Origin: Thermoflexus hugenholtzii JAD2
Lineage (GTDB): Bacteria > Chloroflexota > Anaerolineae > Thermoflexales > Thermoflexaceae
Direction: 5' to 3'
Assembly (NCBI RefSeq): GCF_900187885.1
Contig: NZ_FYEK01000003.1
Span: 124,001 to 188,000, forward strand
Length of the DNA: 64,000 nt
The notes under the pieces were generated by a model. That model worked only from the letters and a program-made list of their open reading frames with translations. It made no database searches and had not been told where the DNA came from. A program made the translations under genes and the position numbers. Below, piece after piece: positions 24,416 to 33,600 of this stretch. The stretch's first letter is position 1. Each line of letters starts with the position of its first letter.

Positions 24416-25807
24416 ATGGCGAACACAACGGCGAGCTCGCAGACCGAGGCGTCCACCACCGCAAGATCCACGGTTCCGGGGGAGTTCGCGTTCATCCCCC
24501 CGATGCCGCGTTCCATTGAGGAGACGGGGCTTTCCCTGGCCTTCCTGGCCGACCTCAGCCTTAAGATCCTCTACAACGCCGGTTATCTCACCGGCGGACA
24601 GCTGGCGGAGCGCCTGCGTCTCCCCTACACCGGGGTGACAGAGGTCGTTCTGGAGTTCCTCAAGCGTGAGCAACTGGTGGAGGTGCTGGGGGCGAAGGGA
24701 GTGGGGGAGCAAGCCTATCAGTATGCCCTCACCGCCCGGGGGCGCGATCGGGCCCGCGAGGCGCTGGATCGCAGCCAGTATGCCGGGCCCGCCCCGGTGC
24801 CCCTCTCGGCCTACGCTGTGGCCATGCGCCGGCAATCCCATAAAGGCACCCGGGTGACCCCGCGGTTGATGCGCCAGGCCCTCGGGCATCTGGTTCTCAA
24901 CGACCGCGTGTTCCATAAGATCGGCCCCGCCATCAACTCGGGGACCTCTATCTTCCTCTACGGCCCGCCCGGGAACGGGAAGACCTCCATCGCTGAGGCC
25001 ATCGGCCATCGCGTGTTCCAAGGGGGGATCTACATCCCCTACGCCGTGGAGGTCGGCGGGTTCGTCATCAAGGTGTTCGACGAGGTAAACCACGAGCCGC
25101 TACCGAACCAGCGGCCGGGCCAGACCGGTGTGTTGAAAACGCCGGTGGATGCCCGGTGGATCGCCATCCGGCGACCCTTTATCGTCAGCGGCGGGGAGCT
25201 CACCCTGGAGATGCTGGATCTGGCCTGGAACGAGGTCAGCCGCTACTATGAGGCACCCCTCCAGATGAAGGCCAACGGCGGGGTCTTCTTGATCGACGAC
25301 TTCGGGCGCCAGCAGGTGCGCCCCCGGGATCTCCTCAACCGCTGGATCGTCCCCCTGGAGAAGGGGGTGGATTACCTCACCCTCCACACCGGCCAGAAGT
25401 TCGAGATCCCCTTCGAGACCCTGATCCTCTTCTCCACCAACCTCAACCCGCGGGATCTGGTGGATGAGGCCTTCCTGCGTCGCATCCGACACAAGATCGA
25501 GATCCCCGACCCTACCCCGGCGGAGTTCCGGGAGATCTTCCGCCGGGAGTGCCAGGCCCGAGGGATCCCTTACGACGACCAGGCCCTGGTCTACCTCCTT
25601 CAGGAGTGGTATATCAAGCGCCGGCGGCCGCTGCGGGCGGTCCACGCTCGCGATCTCCTGTCCCACATCCAGGATATCGCCTCGTATTTCAACGTGCCTC
25701 CCGCGCTGAGCAAGGAGCTCATCGATCGGGCATGTGAAGCCTATTTTGTGGAGATGAGTGGCGCCTCCCCGGCGGCGCCCTCGCCCAAGCCCCCCGGGGC
25801 CTCATAA
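24416..25807 (+). CDS. AAA-type ATPase with N-terminal winged-helix-like region
   Basis: A 463-residue cytoplasmic protein. Residues 40-125 look like a winged-helix region (LKILYNAGYLTGGQLAERL, VVLEFLKREQLVEVLG). The AAA core follows: Walker A LYGPPGNGKTSIAEAI at about residue 183, Walker B GGVFLIDDFGRQQVRPRDLL at about 287, sensor-1 LILFSTNLNPRDL and arginines in AFLRRIRHKIEI. The C-terminal lid is about residues 370-445. The partner and substrate are unknown; it could be a regulatory or chaperone ATPase. ATG 24416 has GGAGGGGGAGA. It stands alone between the two toxin-antitoxin type loci. Confidence 0.75.
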   Translation: MANTTASSQTEASTTARSTVPGEFAFIPPMPRSIEETGLSLAFLADLSLKILYNAGYLTGGQLAERLRLPYTGVTEVVLEFLKREQLVEVLGAKGVGEQAYQYALTARGRDRAREALDRSQYAGPAPVPLSAYAVAMRRQSHKGTRVTPRLMRQALGHLVLNDRVFHKIGPAINSGTSIFLYGPPGNGKTSIAEAIGHRVFQGGIYIPYAVEVGGFVIKVFDEVNHEPLPNQRPGQTGVLKTPVDARWIAIRRPFIVSGGELTLEMLDLAWNEVSRYYEAPLQMKANGGVFLIDDFGRQQVRPRDLLNRWIVPLEKGVDYLTLHTGQKFEIPFETLILFSTNLNPRDLVDEAFLRRIRHKIEIPDPTPAEFREIFRRECQARGIPYDDQALVYLLQEWYIKRRRPLRAVHARDLLSHIQDIASYFNVPPALSKELIDRACEAYFVEMSGASPAAPSPKPPGAS

Positions 25808-25972
25808 ATCCGGCTTCCCCATCCGCACGGAGGCGGCTGGGTTTCGATAGGCGATGGATGCGCAGCGGGATGTCTTGTTCCTGAAGGCCTCCGCCCTGCC
25901 GGGTTTCCCCCGGGATCAAATTGCCCGCATAATATCCTCTGCCGGCATCCCATCTGGAGCCTCTGCAAAGCC

Positions 25973-26368
25973 ATGAGCGCCATCCATGAGGAGCGGCTTC
26001 ACCGCAGGCTGCAGGAACGCCGCCGGGTCCACCAGAGGGAGCTGGAGGAGGAGCTCCCCCGTCTGGTGGAGGAATTAAAAGCCATCGGGGTCGAGCGGGT
26101 GATCCTGTTTGGATCCGTCGTCCGCCGGACGATCGGTTTAACCAGCGACCTGGATCTTCTGGTCATATGGGATACGCCCATGGGATTCTTGGAACGAACC
26201 GCTTTCCTCTATCGCCGGTTGAACCCGCGGGTCCCCGTGGACCTGTTCGTTTACACGCCAGAGGAAATCCGGCGGCTGGCGGATCACCCTTTTATCCGTC
26301 AGGCACTGGCGGAGGGAGAGACGGTCTATGCGGCGGGATCCGAAGGCGGAGGGCCTCCGCTGGCTTGA
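25973..26368 (+). CDS. MNT-type nucleotidyltransferase domain protein (antitoxin-like)
   Basis: A 131-residue minimal nucleotidyltransferase. It has the core VERVILFGSVVRRTIGLTSD with DLDLLV, that is, GSxxR followed by DxD, and PVDLFVYTPEE as the third acidic strand. In MNT/HEPN pairs this protein neutralises the HEPN RNase, in some cases by AMPylating it. The first 35 residues are a charged helix (ERRRVHQRELEEELPRLVEE). The next gene overlaps its end by 41 bases, which marks a coupled two-gene operon. Confidence 0.85.
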   Translation: MSAIHEERLHRRLQERRRVHQRELEEELPRLVEELKAIGVERVILFGSVVRRTIGLTSDLDLLVIWDTPMGFLERTAFLYRRLNPRVPVDLFVYTPEEIRRLADHPFIRQALAEGETVYAAGSEGGGPPLA

Positions 26369-26741
26369 GCAGGGGGAGGCTGATCGAAAAGGAGGACAGC
26401 TCCTGCTGGAAGGCGGGAGCTATCACCTGGCCTGCTTTATCGCCCAGCAGGTCGCGGAGAAAGCCCTCAAGGCCTTCCTCTATGCCCAGGGCGAGGAGAT
26501 CGTCACGGGTCATTCTGTGGAAGCGCTGTGTCGTTGGGCCGCCGAGTATGATCCGGAGTTCGAAACTTTGCGCCCGGAGGTGGCCCCTCTGGATGGCCAT
26601 TATCTTCCTGCTTGTTATCCCAACAGTGTGCCCGATAGCATCCCTGCCCGTATTTATAATCGCGCGATTGCAGTGGAAGCACTGCAAATGGCTGATCGGG
26701 TCCTCGAGCTGGTGCGTCGCAAACTTCGCGAAGACCTCTAA
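26328..26741 (+). CDS. HEPN domain protein (toxin-like RNase candidate)
   Basis: A 137-residue HEPN protein: WLEQGEADRKGGQLLLEGG, FIAQQVAEKALKAFLYAQG, TGHSVEALCRWAAEYDP and ALQMADRVLELVRRKL match the four-helix HEPN bundle. It carries YLPACYPNSVPD, similar to the 'RYPn' loop of this subfamily. The strict RX4-6H catalytic motif is not obvious, so the protein may be a non-catalytic or divergent HEPN. It overlaps the nucleotidyltransferase gene and is followed by smpB 47 bp later. Confidence 0.85.
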   Translation: MRRDPKAEGLRWLEQGEADRKGGQLLLEGGSYHLACFIAQQVAEKALKAFLYAQGEEIVTGHSVEALCRWAAEYDPEFETLRPEVAPLDGHYLPACYPNSVPDSIPARIYNRAIAVEALQMADRVLELVRRKLREDL

Positions 26742-26788
26742 ACCATACGGCGATTCCCCCAGGTTCGGTGGGGAGAAGGAAGCCTGAG

Positions 26789-27259
26789 ATGGCGAAGAAA
26801 ACAGAATCCATCCGGGTGGTGGCGACTAACCCGAAGGCCTATCACGATTATCACATCGAGGAGACCTATGAGGCCGGCGTCGTCCTCACGGGCAGCGAGA
26901 TCAAATCCGTGCGCGCGGGGAAGATCAGCCTGCGGGAGGGCTATGTGCTGCCGCGGGATGGGGAGCTGTGGTTGATGAACGTGCACATCGCCCCCTACGA
27001 GCCGGCCGCACGGGACAACCCGGACCCCCGGCGGCCGCGCAAGCTGTTGCTCCACCGGCACGAGATCAACCGGCTGATCGGCAAGGCCCAGGAGAAGGGC
27101 TACACCATCGTGCCGCTGAAGGTCTACCTCAATGCCCGGGGCCTGGCCAAGGTGGAGATCGCCCTGGCGAAAGGCAAAAAGCAATACGAGAAGCGCCGTG
27201 CCATCGCCGAGCGGGAGGCCCGTCGGGAGATCGAGCGCGCCCTGAAGGGAGTGGAGTGA
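26789..27259 (+). CDS. smpB: SsrA-binding protein SmpB
   Basis: A 156-residue SmpB, which binds tmRNA and lets stalled ribosomes be rescued by trans-translation. Conserved stretches are seen from start to end: AYHDYHIEETYEAGVVLTGS, EIKSVRAGKISLREGYV, HIAPYEPA, PRRPRKLLLHRHEINRL, KGYTIVPLKVYLNARGLAK and the basic tail KGKKQYEKRRAIAEREARRE. The ATG at 26789 follows GGGGAGAAGGA. It lies between two MNT/HEPN loci and ends one base before the next start, so it is probably cotranscribed with the fused protein. No ssrA gene is visible in this window. Confidence 0.97.
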   Translation: MAKKTESIRVVATNPKAYHDYHIEETYEAGVVLTGSEIKSVRAGKISLREGYVLPRDGELWLMNVHIAPYEPAARDNPDPRRPRKLLLHRHEINRLIGKAQEKGYTIVPLKVYLNARGLAKVEIALAKGKKQYEKRRAIAEREARREIERALKGVE

Positions 27260-27260
27260 G

Positions 27261-28124
27261 ATGGGCGTGCGGGAGCGATACGGGCGCCAGCCTCCGCTTC
27301 CTTCGGATGTAGCGCACCGGCTGGAAGGCTCGGCCGCCCTCTTCCGTCGCCATCCGGTGCGGCTGGCCTATCTGTTCGGATCCCTGGCCCGCGGGGATCC
27401 GGGCGCGGCGGATGTGGATCTGGCCGTCCTGCCGGACGAAGGCCTTTCCTGGCATCTCCTGTATGCCGAGCTCTCAGAAACCCTGGGGACCGATCGCCTG
27501 GACCTCCTGGATCTCCGGCTCGCGCCGCCTTATCTGAAGGCGGAGATCCTTCAAAGCGGCCGTTGCCTGTTCGCTCGGTCGGAGGCGGAGCGCGAGGCTT
27601 TCGAACGAAGCGCCCGCGCCGTCGCTCGGGACGAGGCGCTCCGCATCCGGATCCAGGCCCATCGGGCCCGATGGGGGATGGTGCCTATGCCCCTGCGAAC
27701 GGATTTCCTCTGGTCTGCGCTTCTGGAGCTCGAACGGATCGCCGAGGCCATGGAGGCCTATCGCGCGCTGACCGCCCGTGATCTGGAGGGAGATCTACAC
27801 CGACGTTGGGCTGCCGAGCGAGGGCTGATCGCCGGGCTCAACCTCATATTCCAGATCGCCGATCACATCCTAGTCGCCCGGTTCCATCGGGAGGCACCTA
27901 CCTATGAAGACCTGCTGAAGGACCTTCGACAGCATGAGGTGATCTCAGAGGAGCTGTATGGGCTGCTGCGAGGTGCCGGAGGCCTTCGAAACGTTCTGGT
28001 TCACGAATACATCCGGATCGATCCGGAGCGGGTCGCTCAGGCGTTGCGGGACGCCCCGGACCGCTTTCGGCGCTTCGCCCGGGAGATCCGCGCCTGGCTG
28101 TCGGAGCAGGCGGAGACCGGGTGA
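27261..28124 (+). CDS. Fused MNT nucleotidyltransferase-HepT (DUF86) protein
   Basis: A single 287-residue ORF combines both halves of a MntA/HepT-type toxin-antitoxin system. Residues 25-110 are the nucleotidyltransferase: LAYLFGSLARGDPGAADVDL (GSxARG and DxD) and DRLDLLDLRLAPP. Residues 145-280 are HepT-like: LLELERIAEAMEAYRALTA, LNLIFQIADHILVARF, and LRNVLVHEYIRID with the RX4H (Arg-Asn-Val-Leu-Val-His) catalytic motif of HEPN RNases. About 35 residues join the two. It begins one base after the smpB stop. Fusions would keep a toxin permanently tied to its antidote, so it may act in another way. Confidence 0.85.
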   Translation: MGVRERYGRQPPLPSDVAHRLEGSAALFRRHPVRLAYLFGSLARGDPGAADVDLAVLPDEGLSWHLLYAELSETLGTDRLDLLDLRLAPPYLKAEILQSGRCLFARSEAEREAFERSARAVARDEALRIRIQAHRARWGMVPMPLRTDFLWSALLELERIAEAMEAYRALTARDLEGDLHRRWAAERGLIAGLNLIFQIADHILVARFHREAPTYEDLLKDLRQHEVISEELYGLLRGAGGLRNVLVHEYIRIDPERVAQALRDAPDRFRRFAREIRAWLSEQAETG

Positions 28125-29005
28125 ACGCCATGGGCGATCCTCTCGGATCCGAAGCTACGTTCCCGCGGTGGGGACCTGGGATGGAGATCGAGATCCAATC
28201 CGACCGCTTCGTGGTGGCGGGTCGCCCGCTGGCCTCCCTGCGGGAGATCCACCGGCTGCCTGAGGAGGCGCAGCGGGCCATCTATCGCACGCTCATCCCG
28301 GATTTCCTCCTGGAGCGTTACGGCATCGACCCGGTCACGCTGTGCGATCCGGCCGGGCGGCCGCTGGTCCGCATCCATGGGGAGAACGCGGAGGTGGAGA
28401 TCGAAGTCTGGCGACGGGTCGACGATCGGGATCCGCTGGTTTACCTGCACTTCGCGGAGACGCTGCATAACCGCATCATCGTGCTCCTCTTCATGACCAA
28501 CGACCCGGAATCCCCCCGCTTCGACGTGGATCGGGACCGGGAGGGGCGGCCCACGAAATACGGGACGGTGAGCCGGAACATCGAGGCGGAGATCGCCGCC
28601 ATGCAGTTTGGCCTGGCCCCGGGCCAGGTGCGCCGAGGCCTGCGCCTGACCAAACACATGCTCCCGCTGTTCGAGCAGTTCATCCGCCGCCTGGGCCACG
28701 ATCTGTTCCTGGTGGAGCCCCTGGCCTACCATGCCGCGATCCTCTTCGAGCGCTACGGTTGCGGATACATCGAGGGGCGCATCAAGATGGAGTGGATCCA
28801 TCGGGAGTTCCAACCGGGCGGCGTGCTCCACCGTCGGCTGGATGGCTCCACCCCCTTCCGGCAGCCCGGGATGGAGCGAACGGTGCGCGGCCGCTCCTGG
28901 GCCATTTACGACGGCATCCTGGGGGAGCCCTTCGACGGGGTCCGGATGTATAAGCGGGTGGGCCACCACGCGGGGATCTGCACCTTCCCGGACGCGGTCT
29001 GGTGA
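28121..29005 (+). CDS. Hypothetical protein
   Basis: A 294-residue soluble protein I do not recognise. It is rich in charged residues with no signal or membrane segment. Clear patterns are DFLLERYGIDPVTLCD, then YLHFAETLHNRIIVLLFMTN, YGTVSRNIEAEIAAMQFGL (residues 145-165), VRRGLRLTKHMLPLFEQFI and the end GVRMYKRVGHHAGICTF. The start GTG 28121 has GGAG five bases upstream and overlaps the stop of the fused MNT-HepT gene; ATG 28130 is an alternative. It is followed four bases later by the MscS channel gene. Function unknown; cotranscription with smpB-linked genes is likely. Confidence 0.65.
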   Translation: MNAMGDPLGSEATFPRWGPGMEIEIQSDRFVVAGRPLASLREIHRLPEEAQRAIYRTLIPDFLLERYGIDPVTLCDPAGRPLVRIHGENAEVEIEVWRRVDDRDPLVYLHFAETLHNRIIVLLFMTNDPESPRFDVDRDREGRPTKYGTVSRNIEAEIAAMQFGLAPGQVRRGLRLTKHMLPLFEQFIRRLGHDLFLVEPLAYHAAILFERYGCGYIEGRIKMEWIHREFQPGGVLHRRLDGSTPFRQPGMERTVRGRSWAIYDGILGEPFDGVRMYKRVGHHAGICTFPDAVW

Positions 29006-29008
29006 GCG

Positions 29009-29800
29009 ATGGGACGATTCCCGATGGAGGCCGGCACGCTGATCCTGGTGTTGCGGATCCTGATCCTCATGATCTTCGCCGGCGCCCTCTGGTGGGGGGT
29101 CGGGCGCGTGGTCCAGGTCCGGCTTCCCCTCTCCGATCCGGAGCGCGTCCGGCGGATCCAGGCGGTCCTCTCCCTGGGCCGCAGCCTGCTGCGGGCGGTC
29201 ATCCTCGCCGTGGCCCTGCTGATGGTCCTCGACCTGATAGGGCTGAACGTGGGGCCTCTGCTCACCGGAGCCGGCATCCTGGGGGTTGTGGTGGGGCTGG
29301 GGGCCCAGAGCCTGATCCGGGACCTCCTGGCCGGCCTGACCATCGTCTTGGAGGGCCCTTTCGGCATCGGGGACGTGATCCGCACGGCGGGCGTGAGCGG
29401 GAAGGTGGAGCGCATCACCTTGCGGGCCACCTACGTGCGGGATGCCGACGGCACGCTGCACATGATCCCGAACAGCATGCTGGGGGTGATCAGCAACCTC
29501 AGCCGGGAATGGGCCCGGGTGATCGTCGACCTGCCGGTGCCCCGGGGGACCCGGCTGGAGGCGCTGCAGGAGGCCCTGGAGCAGGCGACACGGGCGCTGC
29601 GGGAGGATCCGGAGCTTCAGGGTGGATGGCTGGAGCCCCCGACGGTGGCTGGCATCGAGGCCATCGGGGAGACCACTTTCATCGTTCGAGTGGAGGCGAA
29701 GACCCGGCCGGCGGACCGCTGGACAGTTGCGCGCCGGTTGCGATATCATCTGCTTCAGGTGCTGCAGACCGAGTCAGGCTCACTGTCCGCGCCGGGATAG
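29009..29800 (+). CDS. Mechanosensitive ion channel, MscS family
   Basis: A 263-residue small-conductance mechanosensitive channel. There are three hydrophobic segments: two N-terminal (about residues 8-28 and 60-82), then the pore helix TM3, GILGVVVGLGAQSLIRDLLAG, with the Gly/Ala packing typical of MscS. It is followed by the beta domain EGPFGIGDVIRTAGVSGKVE, ITLRATYVRDADGTLHMIPN and SNLSREWARV. Such channels open under membrane tension to release solutes in osmotic downshock. The length is near the E. coli protein's. Confidence 0.9.
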   Translation: MGRFPMEAGTLILVLRILILMIFAGALWWGVGRVVQVRLPLSDPERVRRIQAVLSLGRSLLRAVILAVALLMVLDLIGLNVGPLLTGAGILGVVVGLGAQSLIRDLLAGLTIVLEGPFGIGDVIRTAGVSGKVERITLRATYVRDADGTLHMIPNSMLGVISNLSREWARVIVDLPVPRGTRLEALQEALEQATRALREDPELQGGWLEPPTVAGIEAIGETTFIVRVEAKTRPADRWTVARRLRYHLLQVLQTESGSLSAPG

Positions 29801-29827
29801 GGATCTGCGGAAACCTGGGAGGTTGCG

Positions 29828-30547
29828 ATGCGGATCAGAACAGCGGCAGCATGGGGGATCCATGCCCGATGGAGGATCGTCGGGCTCATCGCGCTGCTCA
29901 GCCTGCTCACAGGAGCCTGCGGAGGCGTCCCCTTCGGGGCGCCGGTGCCGCCCACGGCGACCTTCCCGCCGACCCGCACGCCGCGCCCGACGGCGACGGC
30001 CACCTTCACCCCCACGATCACGCCGTCGCCGACCCCTACGTTCACGCCGACCCCCACCGAGACCCCGACTCCCACCCGCACGCCCACGCGGACCCGGCCG
30101 CCCTTCACCCCCACGCCGCGGCCGACGGCGACGCCCACGCCCTCCCCCACGCCGGCTTTCGATTTCTACCCGCAACCGATGGCCACCGCTCCCAACTGTG
30201 GGACGGTTTACATGGAAGGTTACATCCGGGATGCAGCGGGGAACCCCATCAACGGAGTATGGTATCGTCTGCGGATGTTCTTCCCTTCCGGCGGGGGATA
30301 TGAGCAGGTCTGTCTTTCGCCCGGCGATGGGAACTGCGAGGATTACAAGCAGAGCGGCGGTCGGGCTCCCGGCATGTGGGGATTCGCCCCGCTGAACCCA
30401 GCAGATTATCACAAACCATTCCGGTTCATCATCGAGATTGTAGAAAGCCCGAGCAATCCCCGGCCCCTCTCGCCGCCTGTGGTCATCGATCACCAGGACT
30501 GCAATCAGATCGGCCAATACGTCTTTGACTGGAAGCGTCGATACTAA
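29828..30547 (+). CDS. Thr/Pro-rich surface lipoprotein
   Basis: A 239-residue exported lipoprotein. The signal ends at LLSLLTGAC (lipidated Cys near residue 31). About residues 40-110 are Thr/Pro repeats, a flexible linker coded by a low-complexity stretch. The mature C-terminal domain (about 115-239) has CGTVYMEGYIRDAAGNPINGV, resembling a carboxypeptidase-regulatory-like beta sandwich, and ends in VIDHQDCNQIGQYVFDWKR. Such domains carry ligand-binding or structural roles; no enzyme motif is seen. A terminator follows. Confidence 0.75.
   Translation: MRIRTAAAWGIHARWRIVGLIALLSLLTGACGGVPFGAPVPPTATFPPTRTPRPTATATFTPTITPSPTPTFTPTPTETPTPTRTPTRTRPPFTPTPRPTATPTPSPTPAFDFYPQPMATAPNCGTVYMEGYIRDAAGNPINGVWYRLRMFFPSGGGYEQVCLSPGDGNCEDYKQSGGRAPGMWGFAPLNPADYHKPFRFIIEIVESPSNPRPLSPPVVIDHQDCNQIGQYVFDWKRRY
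29940..30155 (+). repeat. Low-complexity Thr/Pro-coding stretch
   Basis: Repeats of the type CCGACC/CCCACG encode the Thr/Pro linker of the lipoprotein. Similar stretches, also in signal-bearing proteins, are at 22205-22330 (minus) and 47966-48130 (plus). Their pattern is coding, not CRISPR-like. Confidence 0.8.
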
Positions 30548-30559
30548 ACGCTAAACGAT

Positions 30560-30597
30560 GGGGTCCGATCAGGCGCCTCAGGCGCTTGGCGGACCCC
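30560..30597 (+). terminator. Terminator hairpin after the lipoprotein gene
   Basis: An outer 8-bp stem (30560-30567 with 30590-30597) encloses an inner 5-bp stem with a 3-base loop (30573-30585). It lies 13 bp after the stop codon. There are few T residues behind it. Confidence 0.65.
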
Positions 30598-30628
30598 TCT
30601 CCGGCCTTTGTGCCGAAAGGAGATTCCC

Positions 30629-33600
30629 ATGCGTTCGACATCCCGGCCCTGGCGAAGGATCGGGGGGGCTTTCATTCTATTGTTGCTTCTCCTCGATGCC
30701 TGCCGCCCGGCTCCCACCCCCACGCCCACCCCGGTGATCTCGCGGTTGCCGCCGGTTCTGGTCGCCCGCACGCCGGAGCCCGGGCAGGAAGCAACCCCGG
30801 AGATGCCCCTGCGGCTGGTGTTCAGCGAGCCGATGGATCGTGCCTCGGTGGAGGCCAACTTCCGGGTGATCCCTGCCATCGCCGGGCGCTTCGCCTGGGA
30901 GGCCGGGGACCGCATCCTCCGGTTCATCCCTCAGGCCCCGTGGAAACCCGACGCCGAATATGAGGTTCGCTTGGAGAACGCCCGGGCCCGGAACGGTCAG
31001 GCCCTGGCCCGACCGGTGGCCTTCCGCTTCCGCACCGCTTCCCCCCTCGCCGTGGTCGAGGTCATCCCCTCCCCCGATGCCCGAGATGTGGATCCCCGGG
31101 CCTCGGTCACGGTGATCTTCAATCGCCCCATCGTCCCGCTGCGCAGCGACCTCGCCCCCGGCGATCTCCCGCAACCCCTCACCTTCGATCCACCCATCCG
31201 AGGGACGGGACGATGGATTAACACCAGCATTTACACCTTCCAGCCGGAGGGAAGCTGGGAGGCCGGGCGGACGTACATCGCGCGGGTGGCCGCCGGGTTA
31301 AAGGATCTTTCCGGGGTCACGCTGGAGCGGGATTACACCTGGACGTTCACCATCCGCCGTCCGGCGGTGGTGGATTATACCCCCCGACCGGGCCGGGCGA
31401 TGGATCTGGATCTGAACACGCCGATCTCCATCACGTTCAACATGGAGATGGAGCGATCCTCGACCGAGGCCGCCTTCGCCTTGCGAGAGGGCGCGGAGGA
31501 TGGGCCGGCGATCCCCGGGCGCTTCGAATGGATCAGCCGGACGATGGTGTTCTGGCCCGCCCAGCCGTTGAAGATGGAGACCCGCTACTTCGTCCGTCTG
31601 GAAGCCCGCGCCGCGGCCCCCTCCGGAGCCACCCTCGAAGGCCCGCTGGCGTGGGCCTTCACCACGCCGGCCTACCCCCGGCTGCGGAGCGCCAGCCTGA
31701 GCCCGGAAGGGCCGAACCGCCTCGACACGGACTCCTCCATCGAGCTCCGCTTCAGCTCTGGATTGATCCGCCCGGAGACCATCTGGCCGAACCTGCGCTT
31801 CGACCCGCCCATCTCCGTCACGCGGGTGGTGACCAGCTGGAACCCGGAGGGTGGGGAGTTCATCATTTACGCGGACTGGAAGCCGGGGGCGGTTTATACC
31901 CTTACGGTGGGCCCGGGGATCGAGGATCGCTACGGCAACCGGCTGGATCGCCAGCATGTGTTCACATTCACCGTTGACCATCTGGATCCCCTCGCCTACC
32001 TGAACATCGGCAGCCCCTATACCCCCATCGCCCTGGTGGGGACTTACACCGGGACCACAGCGTTCCTCTCCACCCGCAACCTGAATCGTGTGGACCTCAC
32101 CCTCGCCCGCCTGAGCCTCGCTTCGTTCGTCACCATGACCCAGAACCCGGAGGCGGTCTCTCGCTACATCGCACCGCCCTCCCAGGTGTTCGCCCGATGG
32201 ACCTTCACGGTCCCCGAGGTGATCACGGACGTCATCATGCTGAATCGCATCCCTCTGGCCGGGCCGGGCTGGCCCACGCTCCCAACCGGGTTGTATCACC
32301 TGCGCCTTGACGCTCCGGTTTCCCTGCAGGATCGACCCGCTCGCTATCTGATCGCGGCGACCGATCTCCACGTGGCGATCAAGGTGGCGCCCCAGGAGGC
32401 CCTGGTCTGGGTCACTGACCTGGCCTCCGGGCGTCCCGTCCCGGGCATCCCGGTCCAGCTCTTCGAGGTTGTCGAAGAACGCCTGGAGGCCCGCGGGTCC
32501 GGGACCACGGACGCGGACGGGATCGTGCGGTTCACGTGGGCGGAGCCGACGCCCCTCTGGCGGATGCGGGTGGCCGTGGCCGGGACCCCCGGTGGTCGCT
32601 TCGGGATCGGGGCCAGCACGTGGTCGGACGGGATCGAGCCGTGGAGCTTCGACATCCCCGCGGATTACGAACCCATGCGATTCCGGGTCTACTGGCAGAC
32701 CGATAAGCTCATCTACCGGCCGGGCCAGACCGTTCGCTTCAAGGCCATCGTCCGAGTCGATGACGACGCCCGCTACACCTTGCCGACCACTCCGATCCTG
32801 CCGATCCGGATCCAGGATCCAGAGGGTCGGGAGGTTTATTCCGCCACCCTCCCGCTGAGCGATTACGGCACCGCAGAGGGCGCCTTCGCCCTGGCGGAGG
32901 AAGCCCTATTGGGTTCCTATACCCTCATGGCGGATCTGCCGCCGGGCCCCTACGCCCACACCATCTCCTTTCTAGTGGCTGCCTACCGACGCCCGGAGTT
33001 CCAGGTCACCCTGACCCCCGATCGCCCCGCCTACGTGGCCGGCGAGACCATCCAGGCCCTGCTCCAGGCCACCTATTACTTCGGAGGACCGGTCGCCGAC
33101 GCGAAGGTGGAGTGGACCGCGCGCATGCGCCCCTTCTTCTTCGAATACACAGGGCCGGGCTATTTCTCCTGGTCCGACGTCGATCCTTACAGCGCTTATG
33201 AGGGGGAAGGCGAGGAGGTGGTCGCCAGCGGCAGCGGAACCACCGACGCCCAGGGACGGTTCCGGATCCGATTGCCGGCGGACCTGGGCAAGCGCACCGG
33301 AAGCCAGGTGGTGATCCTGGAGGCGAGCGTCACCGACCTCAACGACAACGTCGTGGCCGGGCGGACGGAGGCCGTGGTCCACGCAGGACGCTTTTACATC
33401 GGGCTGCAGGCGGAGCGCTACGTCGGGGAGGCCGGCCAACCCCTCACACTCACGGTGCGGACGGTGGATTGGGAGAGCCGACCGGTCGCGGGGATCCCGC
33501 TCACCTGGACCGCCTATCGTCGGGAGTGGTTCAGCGTGATGCAGGAGACCGACCGCGGCCCGATGTGGACGTGGACCTACAGCGACACGGCCATCTTCAG

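Noticed and set aside
25928-25933. CATAAT as a -10 box for the MNT/HEPN pair
   Set aside because: No acceptable -35 box lies at 16-18 bases; too weak to call.
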